Of a stretch of DNA of 64,000 nt, positions 44,984-55,300 are shown piece by piece. The DNA lies in assembly GCF_016027715.1 (NCBI RefSeq), contig NZ_CP065691.1:1831954-1895953 (forward strand), in the 5' to 3' direction. Each line of letters opens with the position of its first letter. Position 1 is the stretch's first letter. This stretch comes from Lactococcus garvieae. GTDB taxonomy: Bacteria; Bacillota; Bacilli; Lactobacillales; Streptococcaceae. The position numbers were made by a program, and so were the translations under genes. The notes beneath the pieces were generated by a model, which did not search any database, was not told the DNA's origin, and saw only the letters and a program-made list of their open reading frames with translations.

Positions 44984-45182
44984 ACAGCACTTTCCTCCAT
45001 AATAATTTATGTATCGCTTCATTTTATCATAATTTTGTGAAATAGAACAGCTGTTTCATTAGTTTTTTGGTCACATTTGCCTTGTAAGTGCTTTAAACAA
45101 AACACTCCGCTCTTGTGAATTTATGTAATTAAATAGAAAGTAAACGGATTATTCTATAAACTTTTTTGAATCCGTGAAAGCC

Positions 45183-45211
45183 TTTACTTTTAGAAAGGGG
45201 TATAGTATACT
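45183..45211 (+). promoter_or_regulatory. ridA promoter
   Basis: TTTACT (45183-45188), 17 bases, TATACT (45206-45211). A GTGAAAGCCTTTACT stretch over the -35 box resembles a cre but lacks the central CG. A 7-bp inverted repeat ACGGATT/AATCCGT (45144-45150, 45169-45175) lies just upstream. Confidence 0.55.
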
Positions 45212-45267
45212 AGTTTTGTTACCAAGTGTTTCGATTGTGTTAAAAAGAAAATAAGGAGAACCGAATC

Positions 45268-45654
45268 ATGAAAAGAATATCAAGTGAAAAACTACCTCCA
45301 GCAGTGGGAAGCTACTCACCCGCAACAGAAGTAGGGGAGTTAATTTTTACTTCTGGACAATTACCGATTAATGGAGAGACTAACAAGATAGATTATCCAG
45401 AGAGTATAGAAAAGCAAACTCAGCAGTCTATGGAGAATGTAAAAGCTATTTTAGAAGATAATAATTCTTCATTAGATAATATTGTAAAAACTACAGTTTA
45501 TTTGAACGACATCAAAGATTTTGCGAATTTTGATCAAGTGTATAAAACATATTTTTCAGGCGAGTTTCCTTCAAGAACCGCCTTTGAAGTGGGGCGCTTA
45601 CCTATGGGAGCCCTCATCGAAATTGAAGTAGTTGCTCAAAAAAATGAAAAGTGA
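45268..45654 (+). CDS. ridA: RidA family enamine/imine deaminase
   Basis: A 128-residue Rid/YjgF protein, which hydrolyses reactive 2-aminoacrylate and related imines from PLP enzymes. The substrate-carboxylate Arg is in FPSRTAFEVGRLP near residue 104, and the opening PPAVGSYSPATEVG and FTSGQLP stretch are typical. AAGGAG precedes the ATG. Monocistronic with its own terminator. Confidence 0.94.
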   Translation: MKRISSEKLPPAVGSYSPATEVGELIFTSGQLPINGETNKIDYPESIEKQTQQSMENVKAILEDNNSSLDNIVKTTVYLNDIKDFANFDQVYKTYFSGEFPSRTAFEVGRLPMGALIEIEVVAQKNEK

Positions 45655-45660
45655 TAAAGA

Positions 45661-45694
45661 AATACCACCAGAAAAAACTGGTGGTATTGTTTGT
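45661..45694 (+). terminator. Terminator after ridA
   Basis: An 11-bp stem AATACCACCAG/CTGGTGGTATT; T-rich but interrupted tail. Confidence 0.75.
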
Positions 45695-45751
45695 ATACTA
45701 GACAAGTTTGTGGAGGTAAATACAAGTGTAGTGTCGTGCCGTATTCCCGTA

Positions 45752-45794
45752 AAATAAAAAAAGACCAGTAAACTTACGTTTCATGGCTTTCTTT
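45752..45794 (-). terminator. Terminator after rpmB
   Basis: On the minus strand AAAGCCATGAAAC pairs with GTTTACTGGTCTTT (with a bulge and mismatch), followed by seven T. Confidence 0.65.
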
Positions 45795-45805
45795 ATTTAA
45801 ATGGT

Positions 45806-46000
45806 TTATACACGTTCAACGCCTGCAGGCAATTTTTTCAATGCTTTAGCTGAAGCCCATACAGTTTTGAGTTCACCGTTTTCAAGAATTTGAACTTTTT
45901 GAAGATTAGGTTTAACTACACGTTTAGTTTGGTTCATCGCGTGTGAACGGTTATTACTTGATACAGTCTTACGACCAGTAAAATAACATTCTTTTGACAT
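45806..46000 (-). CDS. rpmB: 50S ribosomal protein L28
   Basis: A 64-residue basic protein, the usual length of L28, with the opening [22 protein letters not shown] and [22 protein letters not shown] precedes the ATG. It lies across from the fak genes, divergent to the DUF1129 gene. The zinc-binding Cys pairs of some L28 forms are absent (one Cys only), the zinc-independent type. Confidence 0.97.
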   Translation of the reverse strand: MSKECYFTGRKTVSSNNRSHAMNQTKRVVKPNLQKVQILENGELKTVWASAKALKKLPAGVERV

Positions 46001-46166
46001 GGTTTGATTCCTCCTTAAAAATTTTATGCTTTTTAAAGAGCATCTCTAAAAATTCAGATCTGAAACACAATTCTTACAGAAACCCTCAAAATAACATACC
46101 AGATTAGTATAACATTTTTTTATTTAAAAAATCAAGTTTTTTTTCCAAATTTCGCCAAAAATTTTA

Positions 46167-46180
46167 TATAATAGGAGATA
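46167..46180 (+). promoter_or_regulatory. -10 box directly before the DUF1129 gene
   Basis: TATAAT (46167-46172); the ATG is 8 bases beyond. An AGGAG lies in between, only 2 bases before the ATG, too close to act and mostly upstream of the expected start of the RNA. Confidence 0.5.
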
Positions 46181-46830
46181 TGGAAAATCTAATCGAGCAA
46201 CTCACTGCAAAAAATAGCGAATACGTACATGGCGTAACAAAGCAATTGATGCTTTTAGGAAAATCAGACGAGGAGATTAAAGTAATCCTTGCTGAAATTT
46301 TGCCTAAAATTATCGAAGGACAAAAAGAAGGCATTTTAGCCCGCAAGTTATTGGGTGCGCCGATAGAGTTTGCAACTCAATACAAACCAGATGAAGAAAA
46401 AACTACGCGTCAAGAAACAGCAAAAAATGAAACACCTTTTTTAATGTGGCTTGATAGCACGATGCTTTTCTTTGGTGTAATTTCAGTTATTATGGGCCTT
46501 ATGGGACTCTTTCAACCTCAGGCCAGTGTTTATGGACTCTTAACAACACTTGCATCCTCAGCTCTGGCTGGTTTAGTAATGTACTGGATGTATAAATTCT
46601 TCTACAGCGCACAACGTCCAGAGAAAAAAAGAAAAGGTTTTGTGATGCTTGCATTAGCAATGGTCGCTTGGGCAGGAGTCTCTGTTTTAGTCGCTCTATT
46701 GCCTAAATCAATCAATATTGTGCTGGCTCCTTACATTACAATTATTCTTGGTTTAGTTGTTATGGGACTTCGCTTCCTTATTCAACGTAAATTCAATGTT
46801 CAATCCTCTATGGCCCGCCAAACAAAATAA
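46180..46830 (+). CDS. DUF1129 family membrane protein
   Basis: A 216-residue protein with a soluble head of about 85 residues (helical, resembling the DUF1048/DUF1129 N-terminal fold: LIEQLTAKNSEYVHGVTKQLML) and four transmembrane segments (about 90-108, 113-133, 154-172, 182-203). Family function is unknown. The ATG follows a -10 box, so the mRNA may be leaderless. Confidence 0.82.
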   Translation: MENLIEQLTAKNSEYVHGVTKQLMLLGKSDEEIKVILAEILPKIIEGQKEGILARKLLGAPIEFATQYKPDEEKTTRQETAKNETPFLMWLDSTMLFFGVISVIMGLMGLFQPQASVYGLLTTLASSALAGLVMYWMYKFFYSAQRPEKKRKGFVMLALAMVAWAGVSVLVALLPKSINIVLAPYITIILGLVVMGLRFLIQRKFNVQSSMARQTK

Positions 46831-46835
46831 CAAAG

Positions 46836-46869
46836 AAAAGCGCTCATCATTAGAAAGATGGGCTTTTTT
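46836..46869 (+). terminator. Terminator after the DUF1129 gene
   Basis: Imperfect stem AAAAGCGCTCATC/GATGGGCTTTTT followed by T-run. Confidence 0.6.
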
Positions 46870-46937
46870 ATTTCGAAAATGTAAGGTATTTGCTTCCCTA
46901 ATCATGTTAGGATAGAATGAGAATTAGAGGAGAACTT

Positions 46938-49259
46938 ATGGCAGCATTTAAATACGAAGGATTGACTCAAAAAGAAGTCGAAAAACGTTTAGAAGCAGGG
47001 CAAGTCAATATTGCTAAAAACGAAAGTGGTAAAACATACAGTCAAATTTTTGCGAGTAATTTGCTGACTTTTTTCAATTTGATTAATATTCTTCTTTTTA
47101 TCTTAGTCCTTTCTGTTGGATCACATAAGAATGCTCTTTTTATCATTATTGTTGTAGTCAATGCAGGTATTGGCCTTTACCAAGAAATCAAGGCACGTCG
47201 CTTATTGAATAAACTATCCTTGCTGAACACAAGTAAGGTGAAACTTTTCCGTCAAGGAAAGCAAATTGAATTAAAACAAGGAGAGTTAGTACTTGACGAT
47301 ACCCTTCTTTTAGGAATGGGCGATCAAATCCCTTGTGATAGTCAGATTATAGAGGGAGAAATAGAAGTAAATGAGGCCCTTTTAACAGGGGAGTCAGATG
47401 CTCTCTTAAAAAGAGAAGGAGCTGAACTTTATTCTGGAAGCTTTGTAACGAGTGGTACAGCGGTTGCGCAGGTTATTCATGTCGGAAAAGATAACTACAT
47501 CCATCAGTTGGCGCATGAAGCACGTAAGATTAAAAAACAAACTAGGATGCTACGTGACAGTTTAGCGAAAGTGGTACGTATTGTTAGTTTCATTATGATA
47601 CCTTTGGGTGTCTTACTTTATTTGAAATTATTTTATGTTACCCAAACGGGGCACGAGCAAGCAGTATTAGGTACAGTTGCAGCCTTAGAAGGGATGTTTC
47701 CGCAAGGATTAATTCTATTAACGAGTATGGCCTTAACACTAGGAGTCATCAATTTAGTGAAGCGGAAGGTGCTGGTGCAAGAGTTGCATACGATTGATGC
47801 ACTTGCGCGTGTCGATGTGCTTTGCTTGGATAAAACAGGAACCATTACAACGGGTGAAATGCAAGTGGAGCAAGTAGAAAGTCTTTCAGAGCAAAGCTTA
47901 GCCCAAATAGATCATACTATTGGTAACATACTCGGAAGTCTACCTGATCAAAATGTTACAGCTCAAGCACTGAGGAAGTACTTTGGTGCGCAAAAAGATT
48001 ATGAGGTTCTACAGACACTCCCTTTTTCTTCAGAAAGAAAGTATAGTGCGGTTGAATTTTCGGAAGGTACATACTATTTAGGAGCATTACAGTTTTTATT
48101 TCCACAAGGTAATTCGCGCTTGCAAGATAAAGCTCAAAAATATGCAGAGAAGGGACATCGGGTTTTAGTCTTGGCTCAGTCAGGAGAAAAGCTAGAAAAG
48201 GGCCTATTGCCTAATGATTTAAGTGCGCAAGCTCTGATTGTGATTTCTGATATTCTGCGCGCTGATGCCAAACAAACCTTGGAGTATTTCAAAAAGCAAG
48301 GGGTACGTTGCAAAATAATATCTGGAGATGACCCTGTTACTGTTTCTGCTATTGCTAAGGCGGTCGCCTTGCCAGATGCAGAAAAATATGTGGATGTGAG
48401 CCAAGTCCATACAGATGAAGACCTGATATTTGCGGTAGAACACCAACAAATTTTTGGACGCGTCTCTCCACAGCAAAAGAAACGGATGGTAGAAATTCTT
48501 AAAGCAAAAGGGCATACCGTTGCAATGACAGGCGATGGTGTTAATGATATTTTAGCCTTTAAAGAAGCTGATTGCTCTATTGCGATGCGTGAAGGAAGTG
48601 AGGCCGCGAAGCAAACCGCTAATTTAATTTTGATGGACAATAACTTTTCGGCTATGCCTTATATTGTTAATGAAGGGCGGCGCGTGATTAATAATCTGAC
48701 CCGTACGGGTTCTCTGTTAATGGTACGGATGATGTTTTCTATTGTGCTGACTGTTTTGACATTGTTTGCGGGGAATGTTTATCCATTTGAGCCGATTCAA
48801 TTAACGATTTTAACCGCGTTTTTTGTGGGTATTCCCTCGTTTTTCCTTAGTTTTGAGTCAGATTTTTCAAAGGTAGAAGGCAGTTTTTTAAAGACTTTGT
48901 TTGAACGCGCCTTTCCCGTAGGTTTAAGCATTGCAGTGGGGGCGACACTTATTGTAAGACTTGGAGCTGTTTTGGGAATTTCGCATGGGGAACTTGCGAT
49001 GATGACTGTACTCTTTTCAGCATGGAACTATGTTTTGATGCAACGCAAGATATTTTGGCCCATCAAGCGTTATCGTTTGTGGATTTTCAGTATTACACAG
49101 ATTTCTTTCTTGATTGCACTAGTCCTAGGGTCAGGCTTTCTTAACTTAGCTTGGCCGACTCTTCTTCATAGCATATTGCTCCTCCCCTTTTTGGCCGTTA
49201 CACCGTTTGTACAAACTATACTCGCCAAAGGGTCGAACTTTCTGTTTCAAAAATTGTAA
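46938..49259 (+). CDS. P-type cation-transporting ATPase, CtpE-like
   Basis: A 773-residue P-type ATPase; the start is the ATG with AGAGGAG 7 bases upstream, not the ATG seven codons earlier that lies on the ribosome site. Phosphorylated Asp298 in DKTGTIT, the TGES actuator loop (near residue 152), and the GDGVNDI hinge (near 535) are intact. About eight to ten transmembrane segments. The N-terminus (SNLLTFFNLINILLF) matches the CtpE/streptococcal SP_1623-like group, thought to move Ca2+ or other divalent cations. Metal specificity is not shown by the sequence. Confidence 0.88.
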   Translation: MAAFKYEGLTQKEVEKRLEAGQVNIAKNESGKTYSQIFASNLLTFFNLINILLFILVLSVGSHKNALFIIIVVVNAGIGLYQEIKARRLLNKLSLLNTSKVKLFRQGKQIELKQGELVLDDTLLLGMGDQIPCDSQIIEGEIEVNEALLTGESDALLKREGAELYSGSFVTSGTAVAQVIHVGKDNYIHQLAHEARKIKKQTRMLRDSLAKVVRIVSFIMIPLGVLLYLKLFYVTQTGHEQAVLGTVAALEGMFPQGLILLTSMALTLGVINLVKRKVLVQELHTIDALARVDVLCLDKTGTITTGEMQVEQVESLSEQSLAQIDHTIGNILGSLPDQNVTAQALRKYFGAQKDYEVLQTLPFSSERKYSAVEFSEGTYYLGALQFLFPQGNSRLQDKAQKYAEKGHRVLVLAQSGEKLEKGLLPNDLSAQALIVISDILRADAKQTLEYFKKQGVRCKIISGDDPVTVSAIAKAVALPDAEKYVDVSQVHTDEDLIFAVEHQQIFGRVSPQQKKRMVEILKAKGHTVAMTGDGVNDILAFKEADCSIAMREGSEAAKQTANLILMDNNFSAMPYIVNEGRRVINNLTRTGSLLMVRMMFSIVLTVLTLFAGNVYPFEPIQLTILTAFFVGIPSFFLSFESDFSKVEGSFLKTLFERAFPVGLSIAVGATLIVRLGAVLGISHGELAMMTVLFSAWNYVLMQRKIFWPIKRYRLWIFSITQISFLIALVLGSGFLNLAWPTLLHSILLLPFLAVTPFVQTILAKGSNFLFQKL

Positions 49260-49275
49260 CCAAATATGGAGAAAG

Positions 49276-49311
49276 AAAAAAGGTAAGAGTCAAGGTTCTT
49301 GCCCTTTTGTT
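49276..49311 (+). terminator. Terminator after the P-type ATPase gene
   Basis: Stem AAAAAAGGTAAGA/TCTTGCCCTTTT with one bulge, then T-rich sequence. Confidence 0.6.
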
Positions 49312-49354
49312 TGGCAGTCCAAACAGAATCAGTATGAAATAAAAGTAAAAATAT

Positions 49355-49362
49355 GCTATAAT
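49355..49362 (+). promoter_or_regulatory. -10 region of the rml/rgp cell-wall polysaccharide operon
   Basis: TGCTATAAT-type extended -10 (TATAAT at 49357-49362). No clear -35 box. No terminator is seen between here and 62905, so it may drive the whole locus. Confidence 0.55.
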
Positions 49363-49411
49363 TGTGCTGATTAACTATAATAAAATATAAAAAAACAAAG
49401 TGAGGTACCTC

Positions 49412-50281
49412 ATGAAAGGGATTATTTTAGCAGGTGGATCGGGAACACGTTTGTATCCATTGACGCGTGCAGCGAGTAAACAATTGATGCCAGTCTACGA
49501 CAAACCGATGATTTATTATCCATTGTCAACACTGATGTTGGCTGGAATCAAAGATATTTTGATTATCTCAACACCAGAAGATACTCCACGTTTCCAAGAA
49601 CTCTTGCAAGATGGTTCTGAATTTGGTCTGAATTTGCAATACGCGGTTCAACCAAGTCCAGATGGCTTAGCACAAGCATTTATTATCGGAGAAGAGTTTA
49701 TTGGAGATGACTCTGTTGCCCTTATTTTGGGTGATAACATCTATCATGGACCTGGTATGTCTAAATTACTCCAAACAGCTGCTGCTAAGGAAAGTGGTGC
49801 CACAGTGTTTGGTTATCAAGTTCCAGATCCCGAACGTTTTGGTGTGGTTGAATTTGATAAAGACATGAATGCTATCTCTATTGAAGAAAAACCTGAAGTA
49901 CCAAAATCTGATTACGCAGTAACAGGTCTTTATTTCTATGATAATGACGTTGTGGAAATTGCTAAAAATATTAAACCTTCACCACGTGGTGAGTTAGAAA
50001 TTACAGATGTTAATAAGGTCTACCTTGAACGTGGGGACTTATCTGTGGAACTCATGGGACGTGGCTTTGCTTGGTTGGATACAGGTACACATGAAAGCTT
50101 ACTTGAAGCAGCACAGTACATTGAAACTGTCCAACGTATGCAAAATGTTATGGTAGCCAACCTTGAAGAAATTGCATGGCGTATGGGTTATATTTCTGGA
50201 GATGCTGTACGTGAGCTCGCACAGCCTTTAAAGAAAAATGCCTATGGAAAATATTTGCTTAAATTAGTAGGTGATAAATAA
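49412..50281 (+). CDS. rmlA: Glucose-1-phosphate thymidylyltransferase
   Basis: A 289-residue RmlA, first enzyme of dTDP-L-rhamnose synthesis. The start is the ATG with GAGG 6 bases upstream. Nucleotide-binding [11 protein letters not shown] is at residues 8-18; LGDNIYHG near 108 and the EEKP motif near 161. Full length. Start of the rmlA-rmlC-x-rmlB-rmlD block. Confidence 0.97.
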   Translation: MKGIILAGGSGTRLYPLTRAASKQLMPVYDKPMIYYPLSTLMLAGIKDILIISTPEDTPRFQELLQDGSEFGLNLQYAVQPSPDGLAQAFIIGEEFIGDDSVALILGDNIYHGPGMSKLLQTAAAKESGATVFGYQVPDPERFGVVEFDKDMNAISIEEKPEVPKSDYAVTGLYFYDNDVVEIAKNIKPSPRGELEITDVNKVYLERGDLSVELMGRGFAWLDTGTHESLLEAAQYIETVQRMQNVMVANLEEIAWRMGYISGDAVRELAQPLKKNAYGKYLLKLVGDK

Positions 50282-50878
50282 ATGACTGAGAATTTTTTCG
50301 GAAAAGAACTTGCAGCACGTAAGATTGATGCGATTCCAGGTATGCTAGAATTTGATATTCCTGTACACGGAGATAATCGTGGGTGGTTTAAAGAAAATTT
50401 CCAAAAAGAAAAAATGGTGCCTTTAGGCTTCCCAGAGAAGTTTTTTGCAGAAGGAAAACTCCAAAACAACGTTTCTTTCTCACGCAAAAATGTTTTACGA
50501 GGTTTACACGCTGAGCCTTGGGATAAATATATTTCTGTAGCAGATGGCGGGCGTGTGCTGGGCTCATGGGTAGACTTACGCGAAGGCGACAGCTTTGGTC
50601 ATGTTTACCAAACCATCATTGATGCCAGCAAAGGTATCTTTGTGCCGCGCGGAGTAGCTAATGGTTTTCAAGTTTTAAGTGACACTGTATCTTACTCGTA
50701 TCTCGTAAACGATTATTGGGCTTTGGAGCTTAAACCTAAGTATGCCTTTGTAAATTATGCAGATCCAACTTTAGGCATTAAATGGGAAAACCTTGAAAAT
50801 GCAGAAGTCAGTGAAGCAGATGAAAACCATCCAATGCTTGCAGACGTTAAACCTTTGACAGAAGATTTACTCGGTTAA
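50282..50878 (+). CDS. rmlC: dTDP-4-dehydrorhamnose 3,5-epimerase
   Basis: A 198-residue RmlC cupin epimerase, starting directly after the rmlA stop. Recognisable: DNRGWFKENFQ near residue 31, NVSFSRKNVLRGLHAEPWDK near 63 with the catalytic His, and the FVPRGVANGFQVLSDT stretch near 121. The residues RGLHAEP replace the more common RGLHyQ, as in streptococcal type enzymes. Confidence 0.95.
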   Translation: MTENFFGKELAARKIDAIPGMLEFDIPVHGDNRGWFKENFQKEKMVPLGFPEKFFAEGKLQNNVSFSRKNVLRGLHAEPWDKYISVADGGRVLGSWVDLREGDSFGHVYQTIIDASKGIFVPRGVANGFQVLSDTVSYSYLVNDYWALELKPKYAFVNYADPTLGIKWENLENAEVSEADENHPMLADVKPLTEDLLG

Positions 50879-50879
50879 A

Positions 50880-51137
50880 ATGAAGGCCAGACATTTAAAA
50901 AGTAAAAAAGTATTGGAATGTTGGCAGGTGAGTAAAGAAAATGAGCAACCTGAATGGGTGAAAAAGGCATTTTCGACAAGTGGCTTCTCTTGGGTTAGTG
51001 ATAAAACTTTGCGCATTGTAAACACGGGTGGCTTGATAAAAATTAATGCTCATCTTAATGAATTTCTTGTTTACAATGGGAAATATCTTAAAATTGTTTC
51101 AGAAAGCAAGTTTAGACAAGATTATCACTTACAATAA
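50880..51137 (+). CDS. Small protein of unknown function inside the rml block
   Basis: An 85-residue protein between rmlC and rmlB, starting 1 base after the rmlC stop. No clear domain. The layout, KKVLECWQVSKEN near the N-terminus and FLVYNGKYLKIVSESKFRQDY at the end, distantly recalls small phage-type proteins with a PGDY-like ending. No transmembrane segment or signal peptide. The coding frame is intact and tightly packed, which supports a real gene. Confidence 0.7.
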   Translation: MKARHLKSKKVLECWQVSKENEQPEWVKKAFSTSGFSWVSDKTLRIVNTGGLIKINAHLNEFLVYNGKYLKIVSESKFRQDYHLQ

Positions 51138-51151
51138 AAAATATACAATAG

Positions 51152-52204
<1,053 letters not shown>

Positions 52205-52220
52205 TATAAAAGGAAAAAAT

Positions 52221-53120
52221 ATGATTTTAATTACTGGTGGAAATGGTCAACTTGGCACAGAATTACGTCATCTTTTAGATGAACGAGGTGTAAAATATTT
52301 TGCAGCAGATGTAAACGAATTGGACATCACAGATAAGGCTGCCGTTGATGCTTTCTTCGATGAAAACAAACCAGAATTGGTTTACCATTGTGCTGCTTAT
52401 ACAGCTGTAGACAAAGCAGAAGACGAAGGAAAAGCGCTTAACGAAAAAATTAATGTTGATGGAACACGAAATGTTGCCAATGCAGCGGCTCGTGTGGATG
52501 CAACTCTAGTTTACATTTCAACAGATTATGTGTTCAATGGTGACTTGCCTGTTGGTCAAGAATGGGAAGTAGATGCACCCATAGATCCTCAATCAGAATA
52601 CGGACGTACGAAACGTTTAGGCGAGCTTGCTGTTGAAGATTCTGGGGTGAAATTCTATACTGTACGTACAGCTTGGGTCTTTGGAAACTATGGACACAAT
52701 TTTGTGTTTACTATGCAAAACTTGGCGAAAACACATGATGCTTTAACAGTAGTCAATGATCAACATGGTCGTCCTACGTGGACACGGACATTGGCCGAAT
52801 TTATGGTTTACTTGGTTGACAATAATGTAAACTTGGGTTACTACCACTTGACAAATGATGCTGCACCAGGAGAAGATGTAACTTGGTTTGACTTTGCAAC
52901 TGAGATCCTAAAAGATACAGATACAAAAGTAACACCAGTTGACTCTAGTGCTTTTGCTGCAAAAGCTAAACGTCCTTTCAATTCAACGATGAGTTTGGAA
53001 AAAACAAAAGCTACAGGCTTTGTTGTTCCAACATGGCAAGAAGCTTTGGCTCAAATGATTGAAAAAGGTGATTTACGTCCAGATAAAACAGGCGTAAAAG
53101 GCGATATTAATAAAAAATAA
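52221..53120 (+). CDS. rmlD: dTDP-4-dehydrorhamnose reductase
   Basis: A 299-residue reductase that finishes dTDP-L-rhamnose. The start is the ATG with AAAGGA 8 bases upstream; the frame is open back into rmlB but without a ribosome site. LITGGNGQLGTEL near residue 3, YISTDYVFNGD near 99 and YGRTKRLGE (Tyr-x3-Lys) near 126 are intact. Confidence 0.97.
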   Translation: MILITGGNGQLGTELRHLLDERGVKYFAADVNELDITDKAAVDAFFDENKPELVYHCAAYTAVDKAEDEGKALNEKINVDGTRNVANAAARVDATLVYISTDYVFNGDLPVGQEWEVDAPIDPQSEYGRTKRLGELAVEDSGVKFYTVRTAWVFGNYGHNFVFTMQNLAKTHDALTVVNDQHGRPTWTRTLAEFMVYLVDNNVNLGYYHLTNDAAPGEDVTWFDFATEILKDTDTKVTPVDSSAFAAKAKRPFNSTMSLEKTKATGFVVPTWQEALAQMIEKGDLRPDKTGVKGDINKK

Positions 53121-53176
53121 AACGATATTCTGTCGGAAACGGCAGAATTCTCGTTTTGAGAGGCTATCTATTTATT

Positions 53177-54325
53177 ATGATAAAACACATTTTTATCATA
53201 GGAAGTCGTGGACTTCCTGCGAAATATGGCGGTTTTGAAACTTTTGTAGAAGAACTTGTCAAACATCAAAAAAATGAAAACATTAAATATCATGTAGCTT
53301 GTCAAAGCGAGAATTCCGATTTGGCCAGTCTTTCGGATGGTCATTTTGACTATTTGGGTGCAGATTGTTTTGCTATAGAAGTTCCTAACATAGGCCCTGC
53401 CCGTGTTATAGCATATGATATTTTGGCCATAAAAAAATCTTTTAAAATTATTAAAGAAGAAGATATAGAAAAGCCAATTTTTTATATTTTAGGTAATACT
53501 ATTGGTGGCTTTATTGGAAGATATGCCAAAAAAATACACAAAATAGAGGGTAAACTTTTTGTGAACCCTGATGGACTTGAGTGGCGCCGTACTAAATGGG
53601 CCGCTCCAGTACGTAAATATCTCAAGTTTGCCGAGAAAAAAATGGTCAAACACGCAGATTTAATAATTTCTGATAATAAAGGAATCAAAGAATATCTCAC
53701 AGAAGAATATGGGCATATTGACTCAGAAGTCATTGCTTACGGGACAGAGACGGATCTGTCTAGTATGACTCACTCACCAACTTTGCAGAGATTTGCTGTC
53801 AAAGATTATTTTCTGATTGTGGGCCGTTTTGTACCAGAAAACAATTACGAGCTCTTAATTCGTAGTTTCATGGCTTCAAACACAGAAAAAGATTTGGTAA
53901 TCATTACTAATTATGAAGGGAACACTTTTTACGAAGAGCTTCGTCAAAAAACGGCTTTTGACCAAGATAAACGTATAAAGTTCGTGGGAACAGTTTATGA
54001 TCAAAACGAGTTACGCTATATTCGTGAACATGCAACAGCCTATTTGCACGGCCATGAAGTTGGGGGGACTAATCCAGGGTTGCTCGAAGCGATGTGGTCT
54101 ACTGCAGTAAATCTTGTTTTGGATGTGAATTTTAATCGCGAAACAGCGGGAGAATCAGTTCTTTACTTCTCTAAAGATGAGTTAGCAGAGAAAATAAATC
54201 AAATCTCCAATTTAGAGATTACAGATCGTAAAGAATTACAAAAAAAATCCAGAACCAGGATTCAAGAAAGATATATGTGGGACATGATATGTACCCAGTA
54301 CGAGGAGCTTTTTGTTGAAAGTTAA
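53177..54325 (+). CDS. rgpA: Rhamnosyltransferase RgpA-like (GT4, DUF1972)
   Basis: A 382-residue GT-B glycosyltransferase. The opening IFIIGSRGLPAKYGGFETFVEEL is the DUF1972 donor-proximal motif, and the C-terminal half has the GT4-type GHEVGGTNPGLLEAMW (near residue 294). Such proteins add the first rhamnose to the lipid-linked acceptor of rhamnan. A TTG seven codons upstream overlaps the GAGAGG site; the ATG is preferred, with a 13-base spacing. Confidence 0.9.
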   Translation: MIKHIFIIGSRGLPAKYGGFETFVEELVKHQKNENIKYHVACQSENSDLASLSDGHFDYLGADCFAIEVPNIGPARVIAYDILAIKKSFKIIKEEDIEKPIFYILGNTIGGFIGRYAKKIHKIEGKLFVNPDGLEWRRTKWAAPVRKYLKFAEKKMVKHADLIISDNKGIKEYLTEEYGHIDSEVIAYGTETDLSSMTHSPTLQRFAVKDYFLIVGRFVPENNYELLIRSFMASNTEKDLVIITNYEGNTFYEELRQKTAFDQDKRIKFVGTVYDQNELRYIREHATAYLHGHEVGGTNPGLLEAMWSTAVNLVLDVNFNRETAGESVLYFSKDELAEKINQISNLEITDRKELQKKSRTRIQERYMWDMICTQYEELFVES

Positions 54326-55268
54326 TATTTTAATGTCAACATACAATGGTGAAAAGTATGTTGGTCAACAAATAGAGAGCATTCAAAAGCAAACCTTTAC
54401 CGAATGGAATTTGTTGGTGCGAGACGACGGTTCTAAGGATAAAACCTGTGATATCGTAAATTCATATGCACAAAATGACAAGCGGATTCAGCTGTTTCAG
54501 GCAGAAAATAAAGGAGTAATTGAATCTTTCTATGACTTGGCTAAATCTAGTCAAGCGGATTACTATTTTTTCTGTGACCAAGACGATTTTTGGTTGTCAG
54601 ACAAGATGCAAATTGTGCTTGACGAAGCTAGTAAACATGACAATGAAAAAGCAAAGCTTTATTATACCGATTTAAAAATTGTGAATAAAGATTTGCAGGT
54701 GTTAAATGAATCAATGATTCGAAGCCAATCAAACCATGCTAATACAAAATTAGTACAAGAGCTAACTGAAAATTCTGTAACAGGATGCACTATGGTCGCA
54801 AACCATGCTTTGATTGAGCTTTGGAAAAATACTTCTGATATTATCATGCATGACTGGTATTTGGCGCTTCTTGCAGCGGCACAGGACGGCTTGATTTATA
54901 TTGACCAGGCTACGATACTTTACCGACAGCATGATAGTAATGTTTTGGGAGCACGTACATTTAAGAAAAGGATAAAAAAATGGTTACGTCCCCATCTCTG
55001 GTTTAAAAAATACTGGTGGTTGATTGTTTCAAGTCAAAAACAAGCTGAAAAGCTACTGACAGACGTCCAGCTCTCAAAGGAAAATAGAGAATTAGTTCAA
55101 AGCTATGCAAGCATTTTAGAACAAAGTCGTAAAACGCGATATGTCTGGATTAAAAAATATAATTTACGAAAAAATAAATCAGGGCACACCCTAATATTTC
55201 GAGGCTTGCTCATCACAAAATTTGCCTATAAGGCTTTCCTACGAACAGATCGTACGGATATTAAATAA
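54315..55268 (+). CDS. rgpB: Rhamnosyltransferase RgpB-like (GT2)
   Basis: A 317-residue GT-A (family 2) enzyme. I place the start at TTG 54315 (MKVNILMSTYNGEKYVG) with GAGGAG 7 bases upstream; it overlaps the end of rgpA by 11 bases. The DxD-type DQDDFWLSD motif is near residue 95, and RDDGSKD near 37. RgpB alternates with RgpA/F in building the rhamnan chain in streptococci. Confidence 0.9.
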   Translation: MKVNILMSTYNGEKYVGQQIESIQKQTFTEWNLLVRDDGSKDKTCDIVNSYAQNDKRIQLFQAENKGVIESFYDLAKSSQADYYFFCDQDDFWLSDKMQIVLDEASKHDNEKAKLYYTDLKIVNKDLQVLNESMIRSQSNHANTKLVQELTENSVTGCTMVANHALIELWKNTSDIIMHDWYLALLAAAQDGLIYIDQATILYRQHDSNVLGARTFKKRIKKWLRPHLWFKKYWWLIVSSQKQAEKLLTDVQLSKENRELVQSYASILEQSRKTRYVWIKKYNLRKNKSGHTLIFRGLLITKFAYKAFLRTDRTDIK

Positions 55269-55300
55269 AAATTTGCAACTGCAAATTCTTGGAGGACTCT

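Noticed and set aside
44590-45045. A 151-codon plus-strand frame opposite the Asp23-family gene
   Set aside because: It is antisense to a well-supported gene, rich in Asn/Ser/Cys as expected of a shadow frame, and has no ribosome site.
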